A DNA stretch of 64,000 bases from Neobacillus sp. SuZ13. GTDB taxonomy: Bacteria; Bacillota; Bacilli; Bacillales; Cytobacillaceae. This document shows, piece by piece, positions 50,530 through 60,299 of this stretch (position 1 is its first letter; each line of letters opens with the position of its first letter). The notes beneath the pieces are model-generated. The model worked only from the letters and a program-made list of their open reading frames with translations. It ran no database searches and had not been told where the DNA came from. Where the stretch lies: assembly GCF_030123365.1 (NCBI RefSeq), contig NZ_CP126107.1, positions 2,837,501 to 2,901,500 of the forward strand, in the 5' to 3' direction. Made by a program: the position numbers and the translations under genes.

Positions 50530-51640
50530 AAAAGATCCTTCACAAATGCGCCACGGCTACACGACAGGAGCTTGTGCAACAGCGATGACAAAGGCAGCAC
50601 TGCAAGCTCTTGTCGTGGGAAAGGTACCAGATGAAGTCACGATTTATTTACCGGTTGGACAATATGCAACATTTAAAGTAACCGCATTTGAAGTGTCAGA
50701 TACAAGGGTAATGTGTGAAACGATCAAAGATGCCGGTGACGACCCTGATGCTACGCATCAAGCACGAATTCAGAGTACCGTTTGTTATTCCAAAGAAAAA
50801 GGCATTCATTTAGATGGCGGGGTTGGTGTAGGGCGTGTGACAAAAGCTGGACTACCAGTACCAGTGGGTCAAGCAGCGATAAACCCCGTACCACGTAAAA
50901 TGATAAATGGTGTTGTTCAAGAAGCAATTGAAAAATTTAAATTGGATTGCGGAATTGAAGTAATCATTTCTGTACCAGATGGTGAAGAAATTGCTGAAAA
51001 AACATTGAATGGGCGGTTAGGCATAATCGGTGGAATTTCGATATTAGGAACACGGGGAACTGTGGTTCCATTTTCAAGTTCTGCTTATATGGCAAGTATC
51101 GTACAAGCGATTAATGTAGCAAAAGAATCAGGATGTGAGCATTTAGTCATTACAACGGGTGGACGCAGTGAAAAATATGCGATGAAGCAATATCCTCATT
51201 TACCAGAAGAAGCATTTATAGAAATGGGCGATTTTGTTGGTTTTACGTTAAAAAATATTGCACGGAAGAAGATTCCGAGAGTCTCGTTAGTAGGGATGAT
51301 GGGGAAGTTCTCAAAAGTTGCCCAAGGCGTTATGATGGTTCACTCAAAAAGTGCACCTATTAGCTTTGAGTTTTTAGCAGGTATTGCCAATAAAGTGGGT
51401 GTTGATGAGGAGGCACAGCGAGAAATTTTACAGGCGAATACAGCTTCACAGGTTGGTGAAATGCTTCAGGGAAACGAGGCATTCTTTGCAGCACTTTGCA
51501 AAAACTGCTGCTACTATGCACTGAATCATATGGATACTGACATGAAAGTATCGACAACCTTGTATGCCATGAATGGAGACTGTTTAGGAAAGGCTGAGAA
51601 TATTGACAAATTGGATGAAGATGATTGGTATAGGGGATAA
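50504..51640 (+). CDS. cbiD: Cobalt-precorrin-5B C1-methyltransferase
   Basis: This protein of about 378 residues (CbiD) has the characteristic [18 protein letters not shown] start region, [19 protein letters not shown] and [15 protein letters not shown]. CbiD is specific to the anaerobic (early cobalt) route, where it methylates C1 while the aerobic route uses CobF. The start is uncertain: ATG 50504 overlaps the end of cbiC by 26 bases and lacks a strong site. An ATG at 50546 directly before RHGYTTG is another option. Confidence 0.92.
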   Translation: MNEQKKRNKKDPSQMRHGYTTGACATAMTKAALQALVVGKVPDEVTIYLPVGQYATFKVTAFEVSDTRVMCETIKDAGDDPDATHQARIQSTVCYSKEKGIHLDGGVGVGRVTKAGLPVPVGQAAINPVPRKMINGVVQEAIEKFKLDCGIEVIISVPDGEEIAEKTLNGRLGIIGGISILGTRGTVVPFSSSAYMASIVQAINVAKESGCEHLVITTGGRSEKYAMKQYPHLPEEAFIEMGDFVGFTLKNIARKKIPRVSLVGMMGKFSKVAQGVMMVHSKSAPISFEFLAGIANKVGVDEEAQREILQANTASQVGEMLQGNEAFFAALCKNCCYYALNHMDTDMKVSTTLYAMNGDCLGKAENIDKLDEDDWYRG

Positions 51641-52811
51641 TGGCGCGGAAGGTTTGCTCCCCCAATATGCTGAGTGGATCAATGAATGTGATGTGCTTAT
51701 AGGCGGGGAGCGTCATTTAAAATTTTTCCCGGAATATAAAAAAGAAAAAAGAGTAATCAAAGGCGGTTTGTCAGCATTAACAGCTGAATTACAGCAAGAA
51801 ACACGAAATGTCGTTATATTAGTGTCCGGTGACCCACTGTTTTATGGACTTGGCAGTGTACTTGCGAAGAAGCTTTCATTAGAGATTTATCCTTATACCA
51901 GTTCGGTACAGCTTGCTTTCTCTAAAATGCAGGAAAGCTGGCAGGATGCGTATATTGTCAGCTTGCACGGCCGTTCTATTAAAGGGTTTGCACAAAGAAT
52001 TGATGGACGTAAAAAAATTGCTATTTTAACAGACGAAACGAATTCTCCGCAGGCAATTGCAACGTATTTAAAGCGTTTTGGCATGACAGAATATGATGCC
52101 TTCGTTGCTGAAAATCTACAAGGTAAAAACGAGCGCTGTCGCTCCTTCACATTGGACGAAATGGAGCAAACCTCCTTTTTTCCATTGAATGTTGTAATTT
52201 TAAAACAGCGTGAGGTAGTGGAACGTTCTTCTCTTGGAATTCCGGATAATGCATTTCTTCAGCGAAAGCCAGATAAAGGATTGATTACGAAAAGAGAAAT
52301 TCGGACGCTTTGTCTACAAGAGTTAGGGATTAAGGAAAATAGCATTGTTTGGGATATAGGAACCTGCACAGGTTCAGTTGCGATAGAGGCAGCGAAAATG
52401 GCTCGGGAAGGTTCCGTGTATGCAATTGAAAAAAATGATGCTGACCTTGAAAACTGCTTGGAAAATCAATTAAAACATCGTACAGATTTTGTTGCAGTGC
52501 TGGGGAAGGCACCCGACCGTTTGGATGAATTTCCAGATCCGCATGCGATTTTTATTGGCGGCAACGGTGGAAATATGGAGCATTTATTGCAAACATGTAT
52601 TTCACGCTTACAGCCAAATGGACGCCTTGTTATGAATATTGCAACGATTGAAAATCTGGCAGAAGCGCTGCAGCATCTAAAAGCATTAGGTTGTGAAGTA
52701 TCGATATTACAGGCACAAATTTCAAAAAGTAAACCAATCTTAAATTTAACACGTTTTGAACCGTTAAATCCAATCTATATTGTGACAGCAAAGAAAGGAA
52801 AAGAATCATGA
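51615..52811 (+). CDS. cbiET: CbiET: fused C5- and C15-methyltransferase/decarboxylase
   Basis: The 398-residue fusion has CbiE at about 1-200 ([12 protein letters not shown], then [15 protein letters not shown]) and CbiT at about 205-395, with SAM-binding [16 protein letters not shown] and [14 protein letters not shown]. Together they methylate C5 and C15 and remove the C12 acetate carboxylate. The same fusion occurs as CobL in the aerobic route and as CbiET in B. megaterium. I chose ATG 51615; it overlaps cbiD by 26 bases. The stop overlaps cbiL (ATGA). Confidence 0.93.
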   Translation: MKMIGIGDNGAEGLLPQYAEWINECDVLIGGERHLKFFPEYKKEKRVIKGGLSALTAELQQETRNVVILVSGDPLFYGLGSVLAKKLSLEIYPYTSSVQLAFSKMQESWQDAYIVSLHGRSIKGFAQRIDGRKKIAILTDETNSPQAIATYLKRFGMTEYDAFVAENLQGKNERCRSFTLDEMEQTSFFPLNVVILKQREVVERSSLGIPDNAFLQRKPDKGLITKREIRTLCLQELGIKENSIVWDIGTCTGSVAIEAAKMAREGSVYAIEKNDADLENCLENQLKHRTDFVAVLGKAPDRLDEFPDPHAIFIGGNGGNMEHLLQTCISRLQPNGRLVMNIATIENLAEALQHLKALGCEVSILQAQISKSKPILNLTRFEPLNPIYIVTAKKGKES

Positions 52812-53512
52812 GAATAGGAACCTTATTTGGATTAGGTGTTGGGCCGGGAGATCCAGAATTAATCACTGTAAAAGCATTTCGCAGATTGCAGGAAAGTCCG
52901 GTCATTGCTTATCCTAAAAAATTAAAGGGCAGTAAATCTTATGCCCATCGAATTGTGGAAGTGTATATTAACCCGGCAGAAAAAGAGATGCTTGGTTTAG
53001 TATTCCCCATGACAAAAGATGAAGATACATTAAGAACTGAGTGGACAAAATCTGTGGAAGCTATTTATAGCTATTTAGTTCAAGGAAAAGATGTAGCTTT
53101 TGTGACTGAAGGGGATCCGATGCTGTTCAGCACATTTATACATTTAATGAACTTAATGAAATCGATGTACCCGGATGTTCCGATTGAAACGGTAGCAGGC
53201 ATTTCATCGTTTAATGGTTCTGTTAATCGCTTAGGGATTGCATTGGCTGATGGTGATGACCATGTCGCCATGATTCCTGCTACGGAGGATATGGATGAAA
53301 TGCGCCGTGTGATTGAAAACCACGATGCGATCGTCTTTATCAAAGTAGCAAAAGTGATAGACGCAATGCTCGATCTACTGAAGGAAATGAATTTATTAGA
53401 AAAAGCACATGTTGTTACAAAAGTTACATCTGACGAAGAGGTAATTTGGAAGATCAATGAACTACGGGGTACAGAATTAAATTACTTGTCATGTATGGTG
53501 GTGCGCAAATAA
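52808..53512 (+). CDS. cbiL: Cobalt-precorrin-2 C20-methyltransferase
   Basis: The 234-residue SAM-dependent methyltransferase has [19 protein letters not shown] (residues 8-26), [15 protein letters not shown] and [17 protein letters not shown]. The PVIAYPKK segment after the first motif is typical of the C20 enzymes CbiL/CobI. It overlaps cbiET by 4 bases, and its stop TAA overlaps the ATG of cbiF. Confidence 0.93.
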   Translation: MRIGTLFGLGVGPGDPELITVKAFRRLQESPVIAYPKKLKGSKSYAHRIVEVYINPAEKEMLGLVFPMTKDEDTLRTEWTKSVEAIYSYLVQGKDVAFVTEGDPMLFSTFIHLMNLMKSMYPDVPIETVAGISSFNGSVNRLGIALADGDDHVAMIPATEDMDEMRRVIENHDAIVFIKVAKVIDAMLDLLKEMNLLEKAHVVTKVTSDEEVIWKINELRGTELNYLSCMVVRK

Positions 53513-54291
53513 TGAAGAAACTTTGGATTATTGGAGCAGGTCCGGGAGATCCGGATTTAATCACAGTGAAAGGCTTAAAGTTATTAAAAGAAGCGGATGT
53601 TGTGATGTATACGGATTCTCTCGTAAGCGAAACGTTAGTAGCGGAAGCGAAGGAGTCGGCCGAAATTATCCGCACAGCAGGGATGCATCTGCAGGAAATG
53701 GTGGATTGTATTGTCGAGCGTGTCAATGCAGGCAAAAAGGTTGTACGTTTACATACAGGTGACCCGGCGATGTACGGGGCAACGATGGAGCAAGTGGCTC
53801 TATTGAAGCAGCATGATATTAGCTATGAAGTGGTGCCAGGTGTAAGTTCTGTTTTTGCATCTGCAGCAGCTGTTGGTGCAGAGCTGACGATTCCTGATTT
53901 AACTCAAACGCTCATTTTAACGCGGGCTGAAGGGCGTACACCTGTGCCAGAGCGTGAAAAATTACAGGCACTTGCAAGCCATCACTGTACGATTGCCATG
54001 TTTTTAAGTGCAACATTAACCAAGAAAATTACCAAAGAATTGCAGGCAGCAGGCTGGGCAGACGATACTCCAGTTGCGGTTGTACAGCGTGCTTCGTGGC
54101 CTGACCAAAAAATCGTTCGCACAACACTAGCTGAATTAGATGAAGCAATGCGTGTCAATGGCATTCGCAAGCATGCGATGATTCTAGCAGGCTGGGCATT
54201 AGACCCGCATATCCATGAAAAAAATTATCGTTCGAAGCTTTATGACAAAACCTTTACTCACGGCTTCCGCAAAGGTGTGAAGGGCGAATGA
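53512..54291 (+). CDS. cbiF: Cobalt-precorrin-4 C11-methyltransferase
   Basis: This 259-residue protein of the CbiF/CobM family has IIGAGPGDPDLITVKGLKLL (residues 6-25), VRLHTGDPAMYGATMEQ and YEVVPGVSSVFASAAAVGAE. The ATG at 53512 shares its first base with the cbiL stop and follows GGTGGTG; an ATG 21 bases earlier in the same frame is less likely. It methylates C11 of the ring. It overlaps cbiG by 4 bases. Confidence 0.93.
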   Translation: MKKLWIIGAGPGDPDLITVKGLKLLKEADVVMYTDSLVSETLVAEAKESAEIIRTAGMHLQEMVDCIVERVNAGKKVVRLHTGDPAMYGATMEQVALLKQHDISYEVVPGVSSVFASAAAVGAELTIPDLTQTLILTRAEGRTPVPEREKLQALASHHCTIAMFLSATLTKKITKELQAAGWADDTPVAVVQRASWPDQKIVRTTLAELDEAMRVNGIRKHAMILAGWALDPHIHEKNYRSKLYDKTFTHGFRKGVKGE

Positions 54292-55424
54292 TTAGTTTAC
54301 GTGAAGGGGAAATTCCTGTAATCGAAAAGCGCAAACCATATGCCCTCGTTGCCATAACGAAACATGGGGTGGCACATGCAAGAAGCTACACGGAAAAATT
54401 CCCATATGCGGATCTTTATTATATGAAGAAATTCGAACAGGGGGACGAAGAGGCGCGCCAAATTCAGTTATTTGATGGTACGGTTCGCCTATTATTGCCC
54501 GCTTTGTTCCAGCAGTATAAAGGAATCATTTGCATCATTTCCCTCGGTGCTGTTGTTCGCATGATTGCTCCGCTTTTGATTGATAAAAAGAAAGATCCTG
54601 CCGTGTTAGTGGTGGATGATAAAGGCCAGTATGTCGTCAGCGTTTTATCAGGTCATATTGGCGGTGCCAATGCCTTAACCCATGAGTTTGCCAATGCGAT
54701 TGGTGCTTCACCCGTTGTTACAACCGCGTCTGATGTTCAAAAAACGATTCCCGTGGATTTATTTGGCGCCCAATTTGGGTGGATGTGGGAAAGTGAAGAA
54801 AAATTAACACCTGTTAGTGCATCGGTTGTCAATGAAGAGCATGTTGCGATCGTGCAGGAAACGGGTGAAAAAAATTGGTGGATGTACGATCGCTCAATGC
54901 CGGGCAATTTAAAAATTTATCCAACGATAGAGGAAGCGATTATGGCAAAGCCACAAGCGGCACTGCTTATTACAGATCGTTTAATTGAGGCACATGAAGA
55001 GGTCCTGCTCGGAAACGGAGTTTTGTATCGCCCAAAATCAATTGTACTTGGCATTGGCTGTAATCGTGGTACGTCAATGGCAGAAATTGAACAAGTTATA
55101 GATGAAACATTAGCGGAGTTGCGTTTAAGTAAAAAAAGTGTCAAAGCAGTTGCGACCATCGATTTAAAGAAAAACGAAACTGGCCTGCTTGAATTAACTG
55201 CTAAATATAACTGGCCGTTTGTAACTTACACACCTGACCAGCTAAATGAAATACCGATGCAAAACCCATCGGAAACAGTCTTTAAATTTACAGGTGCATA
55301 TGGAGTAAGTGAGCCGGCCGCATTGCGCTATGCGAATGCGAAAGAGTTACTGCTGGAGAAAAAGAAAAGCGGAAATGTGACGATATCCATTGCACGTGTC
55401 AACTTTGAGGAGGAAGTACGATGA
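54288..55424 (+). CDS. cbiG: Cobalt-precorrin-5A hydrolase
   Basis: The 378-residue protein opens the delta-lactone of cobalt-precorrin-5A with release of acetaldehyde. The N-terminal half has ICIISLGAVVRMIAPLL and VSVLSGHIGGANALTHEFA. The C-terminal half is the CbiG C domain with LGIGCNRGTSMAEIEQVIDE and a GAYGVSEPAAL end. CbiG is exclusive to the anaerobic pathway. The gene is coupled by 4-base overlaps on both sides. Confidence 0.93.
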   Translation: MISLREGEIPVIEKRKPYALVAITKHGVAHARSYTEKFPYADLYYMKKFEQGDEEARQIQLFDGTVRLLLPALFQQYKGIICIISLGAVVRMIAPLLIDKKKDPAVLVVDDKGQYVVSVLSGHIGGANALTHEFANAIGASPVVTTASDVQKTIPVDLFGAQFGWMWESEEKLTPVSASVVNEEHVAIVQETGEKNWWMYDRSMPGNLKIYPTIEEAIMAKPQAALLITDRLIEAHEEVLLGNGVLYRPKSIVLGIGCNRGTSMAEIEQVIDETLAELRLSKKSVKAVATIDLKKNETGLLELTAKYNWPFVTYTPDQLNEIPMQNPSETVFKFTGAYGVSEPAALRYANAKELLLEKKKSGNVTISIARVNFEEEVR

Positions 55425-56806
55425 ATCGATTTGTTCTAGCCGGCACAGGAAGCGGTGTTGGAAAAACAACATTCACTATCGGCATCATGCGTACGCTTAT
55501 GAAGCGTGGATTAACAGTCCAGGGCTTTAAATGCGGGCCGGACTATATTGACCCAACGTATCATACAGCTGTCACAAAACGCCCTTCTCGGAATATTGAT
55601 AGTTTCATGATGTCCCATGATACAGTCCGTGCCATTGTCGCAAGAGCGAGCAAAGATGCAGATGCAGCTATTATTGAAGGAGTGATGGGCTTTTATGATG
55701 GCAAATCCCCATTATCAAATGAAGGATCTGCTGCTCATATTAGTGCGATTACAAATAGTCCCGTCATTTTAATTGTCAATGCAGCAAGTAAGGCAAGAAG
55801 TGCGTCAGCGATTGTCAAAGGATTTCAACTGTTAGATGAGAATTCAAATATTGTTGGTGTTATTGCCAATCAATTAGGAAGTAAAAGCCATTTTGAAATT
55901 GTCAAAGCAGCAATTGAACAAGAATGTGGAATTCCTGTCATTGGCTATCTGCCAAAAGGAGCTGTCCCTTTGATGCCAAGCCGTCATCTGGGTTTAGTAC
56001 CAGCCATTGAACGTGGTGATTTAGATTCATATTTTGATAGTCTTGCAGAAGCAATCGAAGAAACAGTGGATATTGAACAACTGCTGGAAATTACAAAAAC
56101 ACAACCATTGGACGTTGCTGAATCTATCTTTGATGCACAGCCGCAAAAACAAGAAGTACATATTGCAGTTGCAAAGGATGCCGCCTTTAACTTCTATTAT
56201 GAAGAAAATCTAGAATTACTCCGAGCATATGGTGCCACATTGCATTACTTCTCTCCATTACAAAATGAAGAAGTTCCAGAAAAAGCGCAGGGGCTGTATA
56301 TCGGCGGCGGTTTCCCGGAAGAGTTTGCTAAAATCTTGGCGGAAAATGAGGAAACGAAGCAATCAATAAGAGCCGTGCTTGAGCGAGGGGTGCCAACATT
56401 AGCGGAATGCGGCGGTTTTATGTATTTAACAGAGGAAATTGTGAATCGTCAAGGACAGGTATTCCCGATGCTCGGGATCATTCCAGGACGTGTGCGGATG
56501 CAAGATAAATTAGCAGCACTAGGATACCGGGAAATTACAGGTGTTCCTGGAAACTTTCTAATCAAGGAAGAGGAGCAGGCAAAAGGGCATGAGTTCCATT
56601 ACTCAACGTATGAGGGGGAGCATACATCACCGGCTTATTTTAGTAAAGGCCGCTTTCGTGCTCAGCAGGAAGGTTATCTACATAAAAATATTGTTGCTGG
56701 TTATACACACTTTCATTTTGCTTCGAATCCACAGGTTGTGGAAAATTGGCTGACAGCATGTTTGGAGGTAAACAATGGATTATTTCCCACTATTAATGAA
56801 TATTGA
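55421..56806 (+). CDS. cbiA: Cobyrinate a,c-diamide synthase
   Basis: The 461-residue protein has an N-terminal ATP-binding part with P-loop AGTGSGVGKTTFTIG (residues 7-21) and KCGPDYIDPTYH, and a C-terminal glutamine amidotransferase with GGGFPEEFA and the catalytic Cys in LAECGGFMYL. It amidates the a and c side chains of cobyrinate using glutamine and ATP. It overlaps cbiG by 4 bases; sirC starts 32 bases before its stop. Confidence 0.94.
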   Translation: MNRFVLAGTGSGVGKTTFTIGIMRTLMKRGLTVQGFKCGPDYIDPTYHTAVTKRPSRNIDSFMMSHDTVRAIVARASKDADAAIIEGVMGFYDGKSPLSNEGSAAHISAITNSPVILIVNAASKARSASAIVKGFQLLDENSNIVGVIANQLGSKSHFEIVKAAIEQECGIPVIGYLPKGAVPLMPSRHLGLVPAIERGDLDSYFDSLAEAIEETVDIEQLLEITKTQPLDVAESIFDAQPQKQEVHIAVAKDAAFNFYYEENLELLRAYGATLHYFSPLQNEEVPEKAQGLYIGGGFPEEFAKILAENEETKQSIRAVLERGVPTLAECGGFMYLTEEIVNRQGQVFPMLGIIPGRVRMQDKLAALGYREITGVPGNFLIKEEEQAKGHEFHYSTYEGEHTSPAYFSKGRFRAQQEGYLHKNIVAGYTHFHFASNPQVVENWLTACLEVNNGLFPTINEY

Positions 56807-57404
56807 CTACAAAAAGGTTGTTATTGTTGGGGGCGGACATGTAGCACGTCAAAAGGCGGAAGCGCTGCTGCCAACAAAGGCGCTAGTGACAGTAATAAGC
56901 CCAGCAGTAACTGAGAAATTGCAGCATTACATCAATGAAGGGCTTGTAACATGGAAAGAAAAAGCATTTGAACCTGCTGATTTAGATGATGCAGCACTGA
57001 TTTTCGCTGTTACAAATGACGAAGAGGTAAATAATGCAGTGGAAGAAGCGGCACAGCATTGGCAATTACTGAGCCGTGCGGATGCAAAAGGTCGTGTTGA
57101 TTTTATCAATCCAGCAGTCGTTCGCCGCGGTGATTTCATATTGACTGTATCGACGTCTGGAGCTAGTCCAGGTCTGACACGCCAAGTAAAGACAAATTTA
57201 GAAGAGCAATTTGGAGTACAATACGCGCAGTATGTTTCATTTTTAAAGGAAGCACGTCAGCAAATTATACAACTGTTTACGGGCGATGAGAAAAAACAGC
57301 TATTAGCAGAGCTCCTGGATCCACAGTTATTACAATGGATGGAGCAAGGTGAAAAACAAAAATGTGAAGCGTGGCTGCAGCAGCGTATAGGAGAAAAACA
57401 GTGA
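56775..57404 (+). CDS. sirC: Precorrin-2 dehydrogenase (SirC/Met8-like)
   Basis: This 209-residue protein has an NAD-binding IVGGGHVARQKAEALL motif near residue 17, then ADAKGRVDFINPAVV and STSGASPGLTRQVK. It oxidises precorrin-2 to sirohydrochlorin with NAD+. Being shorter than Met8 and separate from the methyltransferase (encoded next), it matches the SirC arrangement of bacilli. GGAGG lies 5 bases before the ATG. Its TGA overlaps the GTG start of cobA. Confidence 0.92.
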   Translation: MDYFPLLMNIDYKKVVIVGGGHVARQKAEALLPTKALVTVISPAVTEKLQHYINEGLVTWKEKAFEPADLDDAALIFAVTNDEEVNNAVEEAAQHWQLLSRADAKGRVDFINPAVVRRGDFILTVSTSGASPGLTRQVKTNLEEQFGVQYAQYVSFLKEARQQIIQLFTGDEKKQLLAELLDPQLLQWMEQGEKQKCEAWLQQRIGEKQ

Positions 57405-58162
57405 GCGGATTTGTATATATTGTAGGAGCTGGTCCTGGTGACCCAAAACTATTGACGATTCGTGGACTAGAGTGCATTCAGCAAGCAGATGTGATTTTAT
57501 ATGACCGACTGGTGAATGCTGAATTATTAAAACATGCGAAAGCAGACGCCGAGCTGATTTATTGTGGAAAAGAACCAGGCAGGCATGGACTGATTCAAGA
57601 TGAAATTCATCGTGTGCTAGTGGAACAAGCCAATCTTGGCAAGCAGGTTCTTCGCTTAAAAGGCGGTGACCCATTTGTCTTTGGACGTGGTGCAGAAGAA
57701 GCCGCGATGTTACGGCAAGCCGATATTCCGTTTGAAATCGTGCCTGGTATTACAGCCGGGATTGCCGCGCCTGCTTATGCAGGGATTCCTGTGACACATC
57801 GTGATCATGCTGCAAGCTTTGCGATTGTTACAGGTCATGGCCGCCCAGAAAAGGAGCAGGACTTTTTAAATTGGTCCGCGCTTGCTCAAATTGATACGGT
57901 CGCCTTTTATATGAGCATAGGCAATATCGCGCATATATCGAAAAGCCTAATAACCTATGGCAAAAGTGAAACAACCCCTGTTGCCGTCATTGAATGGGGC
58001 ACAACTAAAAATCAGCGTACGATTACTGGCAATCTCTCCACGATTGCACAAGATATTCAAATCCATCGTATCACTAATCCAGCCATGATTTTAGTTGGCG
58101 ATGTGGTTAGTGTAAGGGATCAAATTTCCTGGTTTATAGAAAAGGAGCATGAATTATGTTAG
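57401..58162 (+). CDS. cobA: Uroporphyrinogen-III C-methyltransferase
   Basis: The 253-residue enzyme makes precorrin-2 by two SAM-dependent methylations at C2 and C7. It shows YIVGAGPGDPKLLTIRGLEC, YDRLVN, RLKGGDPFVFGRGAEEA and VPGITAGIAAPAYAGIPVTH, all diagnostic of the CobA/SumT family. I chose GTG 57401: TAGGAG lies 7 bases before it and its bases overlap the sirC stop. The GTG at 57371 would extend into a tail not seen in the family. Confidence 0.95.
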   Translation: MSGFVYIVGAGPGDPKLLTIRGLECIQQADVILYDRLVNAELLKHAKADAELIYCGKEPGRHGLIQDEIHRVLVEQANLGKQVLRLKGGDPFVFGRGAEEAAMLRQADIPFEIVPGITAGIAAPAYAGIPVTHRDHAASFAIVTGHGRPEKEQDFLNWSALAQIDTVAFYMSIGNIAHISKSLITYGKSETTPVAVIEWGTTKNQRTITGNLSTIAQDIQIHRITNPAMILVGDVVSVRDQISWFIEKEHELC

Positions 58163-58710
58163 ATGCCTTAAAAAAGCGACGTGCAATTCGCCAATTTGAA
58201 ACGCGCGAAGTGGAACGTGACAAAATTGAGACGTTATTAGAAGCGGCAACGTTTGCACCAAATGACCGTATGCGGGAGCCCTGGCATTTCTATGTGTTAC
58301 AGGGCGACAGCTTAAAACGTTATGAGCAGGTTGCACTGGATTATTTACAAAAACGTTTCTCAACAAAACCACATTTAGTGGAAAGTTCAATGGAGGCCAT
58401 CACAAAAACACCGCTTGTCATAGTGGTGACATCTGCCATTGTTGAAGGAGATGAAGGCGCCACAAAAGATAATACCTTTGCAGTCAGCGGTGCGATTATG
58501 TCGATGTGGTTAATGGCCGAACAGCTGGGTTTAGGCATGGTCTGGCGTACACGCGGTGTTGGCTTAGTGCATGATACAGCATTACATGATTTTATTGGTG
58601 CATCGGATGGAGAGCAATTAGTAGGGACGTTATGCATTGGTTACCCTGCAGAAGAAATCACTTCCGCGAAAAAGCGTACACCATTTGCAGAAAAAACAAC
58701 GTGGCTATAG
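58156..58710 (+). CDS. cbiY: CbiY-like nitroreductase-family protein
   Basis: This 184-residue nitroreductase fold has LKKRRAIRQFETREV, EAATFAPNDRMREPWHFYVL and WLMAEQLGLGMVWRT. It lacks the BluB-specific motifs (no RRDxR, GFMQPW or CDPxRGG). Its place between cobA and btuR is the same as cbiY in the B. megaterium operon, whose function is not settled. It may reduce cobalt or a flavin for the adenosyltransferase encoded next; that is inference. AAAGGAG precedes the ATG, overlapping the cobA end. Confidence 0.8.
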   Translation: MLDALKKRRAIRQFETREVERDKIETLLEAATFAPNDRMREPWHFYVLQGDSLKRYEQVALDYLQKRFSTKPHLVESSMEAITKTPLVIVVTSAIVEGDEGATKDNTFAVSGAIMSMWLMAEQLGLGMVWRTRGVGLVHDTALHDFIGASDGEQLVGTLCIGYPAEEITSAKKRTPFAEKTTWL

Positions 58711-58722
58711 GGAGGTTTGTAC

Positions 58723-59262
58723 ATGGCTCGACAGGGGATGCTGTTAGTTTATACAGGAGAAGGCAAAGGAAAAACAACTGCTTCACTTGGTGTGGCATTA
58801 CGTGCAATTGGCCGCGGCATGAAGGTGAAATACTTTCAATTTATTAAATCACCTGAACGTACATATGGTGAACAAATTGCTCTGCGAAAACTTGGTGTTG
58901 AAACAGTGCAATTAGGAATTGGTTTTACATGGACGAAAACACCGGAGGAGCATCGTGATGCACTTGCAAAAGCTTGGCAGACTGTAAAAGAAGAGCTAAA
59001 GGATGAAACAACAGATGTTTTAGTACTGGATGAGCTGAATAATGCGTTAGCCATCACTCGTTTTCCAATCGATGATGTATTGCCAGTACAAGAGGTGTTA
59101 ACGGCCATACAAAACCGTCCTAAAACGATGCACCTTGTCATCACAGGCCGTTCTGCACATCCATCGCTACTCGCTTTAGCTGATTTAGTGTCAACAATTG
59201 ATGCCACAAAACATTATTATGCGGAACAGGATGTTAAAGCGATGAAGGGGCTTGAGTTTTAA
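58723..59262 (+). CDS. btuR: Cob(I)yrinic acid a,c-diamide adenosyltransferase
   Basis: The 179-residue protein of the BtuR/CobO/CobA type has the P-loop VYTGEGKGKTTASLGVALRA (residues 8-27), YFQFIKSPERTYGE, VLVLDELNNALA and HLVITGRSAHPSLL. It transfers the 5'-deoxyadenosyl group from ATP to Co(I). ATG 58723 is 7 bases after GGGAGG. This is the last gene matching the canonical B. megaterium operon order; a 94-base gap then leads to a methyltransferase gene. Confidence 0.94.
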   Translation: MARQGMLLVYTGEGKGKTTASLGVALRAIGRGMKVKYFQFIKSPERTYGEQIALRKLGVETVQLGIGFTWTKTPEEHRDALAKAWQTVKEELKDETTDVLVLDELNNALAITRFPIDDVLPVQEVLTAIQNRPKTMHLVITGRSAHPSLLALADLVSTIDATKHYYAEQDVKAMKGLEF

Positions 59263-59356
59263 GCACTCAGGACGCCATGGGTAAATCACAAACTGGCACC
59301 CAATTCACCAGAAAAGGGTTTTCCAGTTTTGTTGTCGAGATTGAGGAGAAAATTCA

Positions 59357-60196
59357 ATGATAAAAGAATCCCCTTTACAATTTGATTTTGAAAAGCTGTG
59401 GAAAGAAGGCATGTTAGACTGGCATGGCAAGATGCCAGAACGAATGATCGATGATGAGCTGGAAGAAGCATTTTGGGCTCAGTCCATGAAGAAAAAAACA
59501 TACAAGCAAACAGATGACTATGCAAAAAAAATCTACGAAAAAATGAAACCGCATATCCCGCAAAGTTCAACTTGTATTGAAATGGGGCCGGGATGGGGCA
59601 ACTATACCTTCCAACTCCGTCAGGATGTCAAAAGTTTAACGTTAGTGGATGGTTCTGAAAGTGTGCTTGCTTATTTACAACAATACTTTGAAAACGATGC
59701 AAATGTTCAGTTCGTTCATAGTAAATGGGAAGAAACGCAAATTGAGCAGCATGATGTTGTGCTTGGGGTGAACTGCTTTTATCGTATGTATGAAATGAAT
59801 GCGGCGCTGAAAAAAATGAACAGGCTTGCCAAAAAGCGCGCCATCATTGGCGTAACAACAGGACCTATTCAGCCGCATTACGTTATTTTAGATGAGCAGT
59901 TTGGCTATGACATTAAATATCCTCGCCGTGATTATATTACCATCGTCAATATGCTGTATCAGTTAGGAATTTATGCAAATTGTGAAATGCTAGAGCTGGA
60001 GCGTGAATATCGTTATGATACATTGCAGCAATTATATGAAGCACAAAGTAAAAAAATCCTATCACCCCGGTTTGATATGACACATGTCAAGGCATCACTC
60101 GAACGCTTCATTGTAATAGATGATGGCCAGTATGTGTACCGACACCCATTCTATGCTGCGGTCATTAGTTGGGAGCCTGTGAAGTTACATGACTAA
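59357..60196 (+). CDS. Class I SAM-dependent methyltransferase, function unknown, in the cob operon
   Basis: The 279-residue protein has an N-terminal helical part (DFEKLWKEGMLDWHGKMPER), then a Rossmann SAM site CIEMGPGWGNYTFQLR (about residues 74-89) with LVDGSESVLAYL as motif II and VVLGVNCFYRMYEMN as motif IV. It is not a CbiE/F/H/L-type corrin methyltransferase, which have a different fold. GAGGAG precedes the ATG. Its place between btuR and cbiX suggests a role in corrin or tetrapyrrole metabolism, for instance on an unusual cobamide or as a partner of Fe-S proteins. This cannot be decided from sequence. Confidence 0.75.
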   Translation: MIKESPLQFDFEKLWKEGMLDWHGKMPERMIDDELEEAFWAQSMKKKTYKQTDDYAKKIYEKMKPHIPQSSTCIEMGPGWGNYTFQLRQDVKSLTLVDGSESVLAYLQQYFENDANVQFVHSKWEETQIEQHDVVLGVNCFYRMYEMNAALKKMNRLAKKRAIIGVTTGPIQPHYVILDEQFGYDIKYPRRDYITIVNMLYQLGIYANCEMLELEREYRYDTLQQLYEAQSKKILSPRFDMTHVKASLERFIVIDDGQYVYRHPFYAAVISWEPVKLHD

Positions 60197-60299
60197 GTTA
60201 CGTTTTGACTTTACTAATAGGGGCTCTAGTCGGGGGCACTGTTGATATACAAAATAGACATAATGGTTACAAGATGATGGGAGAGGGGGAGGTCACTTT

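Noticed and set aside
50042..50600. Minus-strand frames opposite the cob operon
   Set aside because: Many frames of 60-125 codons lie opposite cbi genes, but they lack ribosome binding sites and recognisable motifs, and follow from the composition of the real genes.
58156..58710. Second BluB
   Set aside because: The nitroreductase in the cob operon lacks the BluB-specific motifs that the 26.6-kb gene has; its position matches cbiY.
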